The notes under the pieces: model-generated
What the model was told of the DNA's origin: nothing
Database searches by the model: none
Seen by the model: the letters and a program-made list of their open reading frames with translations, nothing else
In this document: one piece after another, positions 1 through 4,472 of the stretch
Numbering within the stretch: the stretch's first letter is position 1
Layout of the letters: every line of letters begins with the position of its first letter
Source: Schleiferiaceae bacterium
GTDB lineage: Bacteria > Bacteroidota > Bacteroidia > Flavobacteriales > Schleiferiaceae
Assembly (NCBI GenBank): GCA_023260615.1
Contig: JALQUY010000055.1
Location: 1-7,349, forward strand
Reading direction: 5' to 3'
DNA length: 7,349 nucleotides
Program-made: the position numbers and the translations under genes

Positions 1-1
1 C

Positions 2-112
2 AGCAATCCCGGCTTCGTGAACAATGCCCCTCCGGCGGTGATTGAGATTGAGCGCAAAAAAGTCAGCGACAGCCAGGCCAAATTGGCGGCCTTGCAGGCG
101 CGTTTGGGCTAG
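2..112 (+). CDS. valS: Valyl-tRNA synthetase, C-terminal end (5'-truncated)
   Basis: This frame is open from the window edge and ends at TAG (110-112), giving 36 residues that begin SNPGFVNNAPPAVIEIERKK. The pattern N-x-x-FV-x-x-AP-x-x-V followed by a charged Lys/Glu/Ala/Leu heptad-like helix ending in LAALQARLG is the usual end of class I valyl-tRNA synthetases. There the C-terminal coiled-coil arm grips the tRNA(Val) elbow while the missing N-terminal part charges tRNA with valine in the cytoplasm. The end looks normal and not truncated. The gene faces rlmB, 231 bases away. The assignment rests on the C-terminal arm only, because the catalytic HIGH and KMSKS motifs lie upstream of the window. 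Confidence 0.85.
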   Translation, partial: SNPGFVNNAPPAVIEIERKKVSDSQAKLAALQARLG

Positions 113-115
113 GGT

Positions 116-243
116 GCGCCTTCGGCGCGCTAGGGTGCTCGGGCACAGCCCGAGCGCTAGGAGGCTAGGTAGCTAGAGAGCGCCTTCGGCGCGCTTGATT
201 GCTCGAGAATTACCCGAGCGCTTGGAAGCTAGAGGGCTAGGGT
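116..243. repeat. Two tandem copies of a 64-bp hairpin-bearing repeat
   Basis: Copy 1 is 116-179 and copy 2 is 180-243. By hand alignment without gaps they match at about 49 of 64 positions. The first 16 bases are identical and contain the perfect hairpin GCGCC-TTC-GGCGC (116-128 and 180-192). A second inverted repeat follows in each copy: eight perfect pairs in copy 1 (137-144 with 148-155, loop ACA), and GCTCG/CGAGC in copy 2 (201-205 with 215-219). The two arms of the second stem changed together between copies, so pairing is kept although bases differ. Both copies end in CTAG-rich sequence. No ORF of note covers the region. It may be a unit of a dispersed intergenic repeat family, but this cannot be tested from one window. 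Confidence 0.75.
137..155. terminator. Strong GC hairpin after valS, possible transcription stop
   Basis: GCTCGGGC-ACA-GCCCGAGC is a perfect 8-bp stem with a 3-base loop, 24 bases after the valS stop. The 5-bp hairpin at 116-128 lies between. The two stems could stall or stabilise the valS transcript end. Neither is followed by a T tract on either strand, so this is not a canonical intrinsic terminator. It may act as an mRNA 3'-end stabiliser or simply be part of the repeat. Confidence 0.3.
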
Positions 244-269
244 GAATCACGCATCCTGGCCAACAAACT

Positions 270-302
270 AGCAAACGAACAAGCAAACAGGGCGAAGCAC
301 CC
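270..302 (-). terminator. Possible intrinsic terminator of the ung-rmuC-rlmB operon
   Basis: Read on the minus strand, 302-290 is GGGTG-CTT-CGCCC, a 5-bp stem with one G-U pair and a 3-base loop. It is followed by a T-rich stretch (289-271, 11 T of 19) interrupted by G and C. It lies about 40 bases beyond the rlmB stop, where a terminator would be expected. The stem is short and the T tract is broken, so the call is tentative. On the plus strand the tract is A-rich and lies before the stem, so it would not serve valS. Confidence 0.35.
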
Positions 303-351
303 ATCAACCCTTTATACCCTTAAACCCTTTCACCCTTAAACCCTTAGCCCC
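300..351 (-). repeat. Array of seven evenly spaced G3 tracts (C3 on plus strand)
   Basis: C tracts on the plus strand start at 300, 308, 317, 325, 333, 341 and 348, a spacing of 7 to 9 bases. The repeat unit is close to CCCTTAAA. On the minus strand, which is the transcribed sense of rlmB, this gives GGG tracts separated by 4- to 6-base A/T-rich loops. That satisfies the usual pattern for an intramolecular G-quadruplex with several tracts to spare. The last two tracts lie at or inside the 3' end of rlmB, around its TAA stop (346-344). The first tract doubles as an arm of the possible terminator stem. The array is seen directly; folding is inferred. Confidence 0.7.
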
Positions 352-1069
352 TCTGCCGCAGCACCTCGTACAAGGCCATGCCGGCCGCTACGGAAACGTT
401 TAAGGAGCCCAGTTCGCCGACCGTGGGGATTTTGGCATGCGTTCGGCAGCCTTTCCAAACTGCAGGGGAAATGCCGTCCTCTTCGGACCCCATGACTAGG
501 GCGACGGGGAGCGTAAAGTCCGCTTCGGCGAGGAGAGAATCGCCTTTTTCGGTGCAGCCTACAATGGAGAGGCCGCTGTTTTCCAGATCGGCGAGGGCGT
601 GCGAGAGATTTTTGACGCGGCAGATGGGCAATCGGAGCAAGGCGCCGGCCGAGGATTTGACGGCGTCGGCGTTCATGGGGGCGGATTGCTGCTCGGGGAT
701 CACGAGGGCATGGGCACCGCAACATTCGGCACTTCGCGCAATGGCCCCAACGTTGCGTACATCGGTGACGCGGTCCAGTACAACGATCAGGGGTGTTTCG
801 CCGCGTTCGTAGCAGTTTCCGACCACGTGGTCGAGTTCGGCAAAACTGACGGCGCTCAGGAATGCGATGACCCCTTGGTGGTTCTTCTTGGTGAGCCGTT
901 GCAGCTTTTCAACGGGCACAAATTTGACATGGATACCGCGTGCTTTGGCCGCTTCCAAAACGGGATTGACCGAATCTTGGCGTCCACGCATCACAAAAAT
1001 GCGGTCAACTTCTTGGCCCGACTCGAGGGCTTCTAGCACGGGGTGCACCCCGTAAATCATTCCTTCCAT
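344..1069 (-). CDS. rlmB: 23S rRNA (guanosine-2251-2'-O)-methyltransferase, TrmH/SpoU family
   Basis: A 241-residue SPOUT-class enzyme that transfers a methyl group from S-adenosylmethionine to the 2'-OH of G2251 in the P-loop of 23S rRNA. The N-terminal substrate-binding domain is residues 4-75 (IYGVHPVLEAL, then NHQGVIAF). The SPOUT catalytic domain has all three motifs. Motif 1 is LDRVTDVRNVGAIARSA (98-114) with N106 and the conserved R112. Motif 2 is VMGSEEDGIS (192-201). Motif 3 is IPTVGELGSLNVSVAAG (214-230) with the SLNVS knot segment. Length is normal. The ATG directly follows the rmuC TAA with no gap, so translation is probably coupled; a second ATG at residue 4 is possible. It is the last gene of the leftward operon. 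TrmH-family paralogues acting on tRNA Gm18 cannot be fully excluded, but the N-terminal domain favours RlmB. Confidence 0.9.
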   Translation of the reverse strand: MEGMIYGVHPVLEALESGQEVDRIFVMRGRQDSVNPVLEAAKARGIHVKFVPVEKLQRLTKKNHQGVIAFLSAVSFAELDHVVGNCYERGETPLIVVLDRVTDVRNVGAIARSAECCGAHALVIPEQQSAPMNADAVKSSAGALLRLPICRVKNLSHALADLENSGLSIVGCTEKGDSLLAEADFTLPVALVMGSEEDGISPAVWKGCRTHAKIPTVGELGSLNVSVAAGMALYEVLRQRG

Positions 1070-2335
1070 TTAACTAGGGGTATCGCTGGATTCTTCCTCC
1101 GAAGGGGCGGCGTCCATGGCGCGGTCCACGAGGTTGGGATGCACCGTTTTGCTGTTTTTAAGGCCAAGTACACGCAGGTTTTCCGTGCGGCGTACGAGGT
1201 TGCCTTTTCCTTCCACCAGCATTTTCATGCTGTTTTCGTAACTCCGTTTCGCGGTGTCCATTTGGCTGCCCACTTTGATCAACTCTTCCGAAAAGCCCAC
1301 AAACTTGTCGTAGAGGTCCGACGCTTGTCGGATGATTTCCTGCACGTTGGCGTTTTGGCGCTCTTGACGCCATAGGGTGCCGACGGTGCGGAGGGTGGAC
1401 CAGAGGCTCGTGGCGCTCACTAGGGCAATATTTTTGTCAAAGGCTTCCTGGTAGAGGCTGGGCTCTGCTTGAAGCGCGACGGAGTAGGCGCCCTCAATGG
1501 GCACAAAAAGAATGACAAAATCCAAGGAGACCCCGTAGAGGTTTTGGTAGTTCTTTTCGCTGAGTCCGCGGATATGATTCTTGATGGAGGTGATGTGCTC
1601 TTTGAGGGCAACCGCTTGATCTTCTGGGGTATCAGCGTTCACAAAGCGTTCGTACGCGACGAGCGAAACTTTGGAGTCCACAATGATGTGTTTGTTTTCC
1701 GGCAGGTGGAGTACGACGTCGGGCTGGTAGCGTTTGCCATCCTCGGTGGTTACGCTTTCTTGGACGCTGTATTCCTGGCCTTTGGTGAGGCCGGTGCGCT
1801 CTAAGAGGCGTTCCAGCACCATTTCGCCCCAGTTGCCTTGCATTTTTACGTCTCCGCGCAGGGCCTTCGTGAGTTGGTTCGCTTCGTTTTTCAGCTTTTC
1901 ATTTTGCTCAACCAGCTTGGTAACCTCCGTTTTAAGTTCAATACGCTCGCGCTGACCTTTTTCATGGGTGTCTTGCACCCGCTGTCCAAAAAGGTCCAAT
2001 TTTTCGCGGAAGGGGGCTAGGATGACCGAAAGTTGAGCCGAATTCGCCTCTTTCATCTGCTTCTGTAAGGCTTCCGTCTGGGCTTGTAAGGCCTCGTGAG
2101 CCACGAGCTTGAATTCTTGGCTGAGCTGAGCCTTTTGACTTTCCAAATTCTGAAGGCGCTCCTGCAGACGCGCGACTTCCAGTTCGGCATCGCGCAAGGC
2201 GCGCTCGAGTTCCGAAATGCGTTCGGCCTCGCCCGAAGAATCAGGCGCTACACTGCGCTGGCGCTGCAACCAAATGGCATAAAATGAGGCGGCCGTGAGG
2301 ACGACCAGCAGCAGAAGAATGAGGGTGTTGGTCAT
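1070..2335 (-). CDS. rmuC: RmuC family DNA recombination protein, membrane-anchored
   Basis: A 421-residue protein from the chosen start (MTNTLILLLL). Residues 3-23 form one N-terminal membrane segment. Residues about 35-165 are a long Glu/Gln/Lys-rich coiled coil. The RmuC domain follows, with GNWGE (167-171), PDVVLHLPENKHIIVDSK (205-222), DFVILFVPIEGAYSVAL (272-288) and a Trp/Arg-rich helix near 312-330. D206, D220 and K222 fit the PD-(D/E)XK nuclease-like core proposed for the family. In E. coli loss of RmuC raises inversion at short inverted repeats, but its biochemical role is not settled. The frame extends upstream to an ATG at 2365. I prefer 2335 because it makes a 4-base ATGA overlap with the ung stop and puts the membrane segment at the N-terminus. 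The acidic tail (SEEESSDTPS) is unremarkable. The stop abuts the rlmB start. Confidence 0.9.
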   Translation of the reverse strand: MTNTLILLLLVVLTAASFYAIWLQRQRSVAPDSSGEAERISELERALRDAELEVARLQERLQNLESQKAQLSQEFKLVAHEALQAQTEALQKQMKEANSAQLSVILAPFREKLDLFGQRVQDTHEKGQRERIELKTEVTKLVEQNEKLKNEANQLTKALRGDVKMQGNWGEMVLERLLERTGLTKGQEYSVQESVTTEDGKRYQPDVVLHLPENKHIIVDSKVSLVAYERFVNADTPEDQAVALKEHITSIKNHIRGLSEKNYQNLYGVSLDFVILFVPIEGAYSVALQAEPSLYQEAFDKNIALVSATSLWSTLRTVGTLWRQERQNANVQEIIRQASDLYDKFVGFSEELIKVGSQMDTAKRSYENSMKMLVEGKGNLVRRTENLRVLGLKNSKTVHPNLVDRAMDAAPSEEESSDTPS

Positions 2336-3057
2336 AGCCTTAAAGGTAAGCCCTCCAAACACCACTCCACGGGCGAAAGCCCCTTTTGTTCAAAAAAAGC
2401 ATTGGTTCGGCTAAAGGGTTGAGAGCCAAAGAATCCTCGGTATGCGCCCAAGGGAGAGGGGTGAGCCGATTCAATCACGAGGTGTCCCTCAGGGCGAATG
2501 CTTCGACCTGCCTTTTGAGCATGCTTCCCCCAGAGCCAGAAGGCCTTGGGGCCGCCCGTCGTACTCAAATAGTGCAGCAGACCAGCGGTGAGTGCCCCGT
2601 AGTCCCATGCGCTATGGCTACCGGGTTGCCCTTCAACCACCGTCAAGGAGGTATTGAGGAGGAGCACCCCCTCGCGGGCCCATGCTCGGAGGTCTCCTGA
2701 GCTCGGGTAGGCGTAGCCGGTGTCCTGCGCGTATTCTTTAAAAATGTTGCGCAGGGAAGGGGGGATGGGGCAGCCGGGAGGGACGGAAAAAGCAAAGCCA
2801 TGGGCTTGGCCCGCTCCGTGGTAGGGGTCTTGCCCTAGAATCACCACCTTCACCTCCTCCGGCGTCACGGCTTCCATTGCAGCCCACACCTGGTTGGCGG
2901 GTGGGTAGACGGTAGCGGTGGCATAGGCGGACTGCATTCGGTCCACCAAATCCTGCAAGCCGGCAGCGCCGAGGTGTGATTCCAAGGCGATTTTCCAGGC
3001 AGGCGGAGGGGAAGGTCGATGCATACTGCGAAAGTCGTATTTTTGAACAAATTCCAT
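2332..3057 (-). CDS. ung: Uracil-DNA glycosylase, family 1
   Basis: A 241-residue enzyme that removes uracil from DNA in the first step of base-excision repair. All family-1 motifs are present: GQDPYHG (75-81) with catalytic D77, the uracil-stacking F90 in GFAFS, PPSLRNIFKE (99-108), LLLN (132-135) with uracil-binding N135, and HPSPLGAYRGFF (199-210) with catalytic H199 and intercalating L203. The C-terminus is complete (EGLPLRL) and its TGA overlaps the rmuC ATG. The start is uncertain. ATG 3057 leaves 3 bases to the divergent gene. ATG 3024 (residue 12, MHRPSPPPAW) would give a length and N-terminus closer to the E. coli enzyme and a 36-base gap. Neither has a clear ribosome binding site. 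It is the first gene of the leftward operon. Confidence 0.95.
   Translation of the reverse strand: MEFVQKYDFRSMHRPSPPPAWKIALESHLGAAGLQDLVDRMQSAYATATVYPPANQVWAAMEAVTPEEVKVVILGQDPYHGAGQAHGFAFSVPPGCPIPPSLRNIFKEYAQDTGYAYPSSGDLRAWAREGVLLLNTSLTVVEGQPGSHSAWDYGALTAGLLHYLSTTGGPKAFWLWGKHAQKAGRSIRPEGHLVIESAHPSPLGAYRGFFGSQPFSRTNAFFEQKGLSPVEWCLEGLPLRL
3038..3045 (+). promoter_or_regulatory. Possible Bacteroidota -7 element (TATTTTTG) for the lipoprotein-ytxJ-lipA set
   Basis: TATTTTTG matches the Bacteroidota -7 consensus TAnnTTTG and ends 15 bases before the ATG at 3061. A start site a few bases downstream would leave a very short leader. No TTG was found at the usual distance upstream (about 3015-3021), so only half of a promoter is present. 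It lies inside the N-terminal codons of ung if ATG 3057 is used, or in the intergenic gap if ATG 3024 is used. The match could be chance in AT-rich sequence. Confidence 0.25.
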
Positions 3058-3060
3058 CGG

Positions 3061-3192
3061 ATGAAACGTCTTTTTGCTCTTGCCCTCGTTGTGCTCTTCG
3101 TCGCTGGTTTAGCTTCCTGCGGTTCCGCGGAAAAGTGTCCCGCCTTTATTGGTTCGGCTTCTGTGACTGCATCGGCACTTCCTACCGCTTAA
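3061..3192 (+). CDS. Very small putative lipoprotein (43 aa)
   Basis: ATG 3061 opens a 43-codon frame ending in TAA (3190-3192). The N-terminus MKRLFALALVVLFVAGLASC is a textbook lipoprotein signal: two basic residues, a hydrophobic core at 4-18, then the lipobox L17-A-S-C20. After lipidation of C20 the mature peptide would be only 24 residues (C20 onward: CGSAEKCPAF, then a Ser/Ala/Thr-rich tail), with a second cysteine at C25. It is unlikely to be a fragment, because it has its own start and stop and its TAA is followed directly by the ytxJ ATG, an arrangement typical of coupled genes. Residue 22 is Ser, so inner-membrane retention by the Asp+2 rule is not indicated. Function is unknown. 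Very short lipoproteins with a Cys-Pro motif after the lipobox seem common in Bacteroidota, from memory and not checked. Confidence 0.75.
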   Translation: MKRLFALALVVLFVAGLASCGSAEKCPAFIGSASVTASALPTA

Positions 3193-3549
3193 ATGATCGG
3201 CTCCGTTCTCAGCACGGAGACGGAACTGCTGGCCTTAGAGGCAGCCTCGGGAGACCGGGGCTTCTTGATTTTCAAGCACAGCACCCGTTGTCCAATTAGC
3301 ACCCAGGCCGAACGCCTTTTGGCCCGCTACGAGGCATCTGCGGACACACCCGAGCTCGCCCTTGTCAAAGTGATTGAATCGCGCAGCCTTTCTACGCTCA
3401 TTGCAGAGCGCTATGGCGTTTGGCACGAGAGCCCTCAATTGCTTTTCATCCAGAACGGAAAGGCGGTAGCCGATGCGAGTCATTTCGAGGTGCGCGGCGA
3501 AACCATTGACGCCTGGTTAGCGCAAACAAAATCCGAATCTTTAGGTTAA
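3193..3549 (+). CDS. ytxJ: Bacillithiol system redox-active protein YtxJ (BrxC-type monothiol bacilliredoxin)
   Basis: A 118-residue thioredoxin-fold protein without signal peptide, so cytoplasmic. The signature FKHSTRCPIS (27-36) places the single active cysteine C33 in the TRCP motif of the YtxJ/BrxC family, where the second cysteine of thioredoxin is replaced. ESPQLLFIQNG (79-89) carries the cis-proline (P81) and following strand. Family members are thought to remove bacillithiol from S-bacillithiolated proteins; many Bacteroidota make bacillithiol. Length and motif order are normal. The ATG follows the lipoprotein TAA with no gap, and lipA starts 6 bases after the ytxJ stop, so the three are probably one transcript. 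C33 is the only cysteine in the protein, which fits a monothiol mechanism. Confidence 0.88.
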   Translation: MIGSVLSTETELLALEAASGDRGFLIFKHSTRCPISTQAERLLARYEASADTPELALVKVIESRSLSTLIAERYGVWHESPQLLFIQNGKAVADASHFEVRGETIDAWLAQTKSESLG

Positions 3550-3555
3550 TCTAAC

Positions 3556-4428
3556 ATGTCTGAAACGGCCACTTCTACGACCACGCCAACGCGAAAGCCC
3601 AAATGGCTCCGCGTCAAGCTCCCCACGGGGGAAAACTACAAGCACGTGCGCTCCTTGGTGGACCAGTACAAACTCCACACCATCTGCGAATCAGGCCACT
3701 GCCCCAACATGGGCGAATGCTGGGGCGAAGGCACGGCGACGTTTATGATTCTGGGCAATATTTGCACCCGGTCATGCGGATTTTGCAACGTAGCCACGGG
3801 CCGTCCACTTCCCGTTGATTGGGATGAGCCAGACCGCGTTGGGCGCTCCATCAAACTGATGAAAGTGAAACATGCGGTTTTAACGTCCGTCGACCGCGAC
3901 GATTTGCCCGATGGGGGATCGATTTTGTGGGCCGAAACGATTAAAGCTGTTCGGCGCATCAGCCCTGGAACGACCATGGAAACCCTCATTCCGGACTTCC
4001 GTGGCAACGAATCGCAGCTCGACCGAATTCTAGAAGCTGCGCCTGAAGTGATCTCGCACAACATGGAAACGGTGCGTCGCTTGACCCGCCAGGTGCGCAT
4101 ACAAGCCCAATACGACCGCAGTTTGGCCGTGCTCAAGTACCTCAAGGACAACGGAGCCCACCGAACAAAAACGGGCATCATGCTCGGATTAGGCGAAACG
4201 GTAGACGAGGTGCGCGAGTCCCTGTACGAATTGCGCGAAGCCCGAGTTGATGTCGTCACGTTAGGCCAATACCTACAGCCGACCCCAAAGCACTTACCTG
4301 TGCAACACTTTGTCGAACCGGAAGTCTTCCAACAGCTTGAAGTCGAGGCCAAAGCCCTCGGATTCATCCATGTAGAGTCCGGCCCACTAGTTAGATCCTC
4401 CTATCACGCGGAAAAACACATACTGTAA
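3556..4428 (+). CDS. lipA: Lipoyl synthase, radical SAM
   Basis: A 290-residue enzyme that inserts two sulfur atoms at C6 and C8 of protein-bound octanoyl groups to form lipoyl cofactor for pyruvate and 2-oxoglutarate dehydrogenases and the glycine cleavage system. Both clusters are readable. The auxiliary cluster is C44-x4-C49-x5-C55 (CESGHCPNMGEC), with the serine ligand of the C-terminal RSSY motif (280-283). The radical SAM cluster is C70-x3-C74-x2-C77 (CTRSCGFC). Other conserved segments are TSVDRDDLPDGG (110-121), ETLIPDF (142-148), HNMETV (168-173) and KTGIMLGLGE (206-215). The C-terminus is complete. The N-terminal tail is Ser/Thr-rich and probably disordered. Start ATG 3556 is the only reasonable choice; there is no clear Shine-Dalgarno sequence. 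It likely shares a transcript with ytxJ. Confidence 0.96.
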   Translation: MSETATSTTTPTRKPKWLRVKLPTGENYKHVRSLVDQYKLHTICESGHCPNMGECWGEGTATFMILGNICTRSCGFCNVATGRPLPVDWDEPDRVGRSIKLMKVKHAVLTSVDRDDLPDGGSILWAETIKAVRRISPGTTMETLIPDFRGNESQLDRILEAAPEVISHNMETVRRLTRQVRIQAQYDRSLAVLKYLKDNGAHRTKTGIMLGLGETVDEVRESLYELREARVDVVTLGQYLQPTPKHLPVQHFVEPEVFQQLEVEAKALGFIHVESGPLVRSSYHAEKHIL

Positions 4429-4448
4429 GCGATTTGCGCCTTATTTTT
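4426..4448 (+). terminator. Possible lipA terminator (bulged hairpin plus T5)
   Basis: TAAGCG (4426-4431) pairs with CG-C-CTTA (4437-4443, C4439 bulged) around loop ATTTG. TTTTT (4444-4448) follows at once. The lipA stop codon forms the base of the stem. The stem has only six pairs and a bulge, so it is weak, but the position and T run fit an intrinsic terminator. The same AT-rich bases (TATTTTTA, 4442-4449) resemble a -7 promoter element for the next gene, with the last base off consensus and no TTG at the proper distance. Confidence 0.35.
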
Positions 4449-4472
4449 AACGAATTGAAAACCATCCGAACG

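Noticed and set aside
116..343. CRISPR array or IS remnant in the intergenic region
   Set aside because: Only two imperfect adjacent copies with no unique spacers, no terminal inverted repeats flanking a transposase, and no cas genes nearby.
300..343. Telomere-like repeat implying a linear replicon end or eukaryotic origin
   Set aside because: The CCCTTAAA-like units are few and imperfect and lie between two ordinary bacterial genes, so a chromosome end is not supported.
378..1036. Plus-strand frames of 144 and 145 codons (378-812, 599-1036)
   Set aside because: They lie antisense to rlmB, overlap each other and encode low-complexity sequence with no family resemblance.
2336..2365. Upstream ATG at 2365 as the rmuC start
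   Set aside because: It would extend the overlap with ung to 34 bases and put ten extra residues before the membrane segment. The ATGA overlap at 2335 is the more usual arrangement.
2976..3299. A 107-codon plus-strand frame spanning the ung start and the lipoprotein gene
   Set aside because: It is out of frame with both the lipoprotein and ytxJ, has no recognisable motif, and overlaps three better supported genes.
3636..4367. A 243-codon open frame on the minus strand across lipA
   Set aside because: It is antisense to a gene with every lipoyl synthase motif. The translation is Ser/Arg/Thr-rich with no recognisable domain, as expected for a shadow of biased codons.
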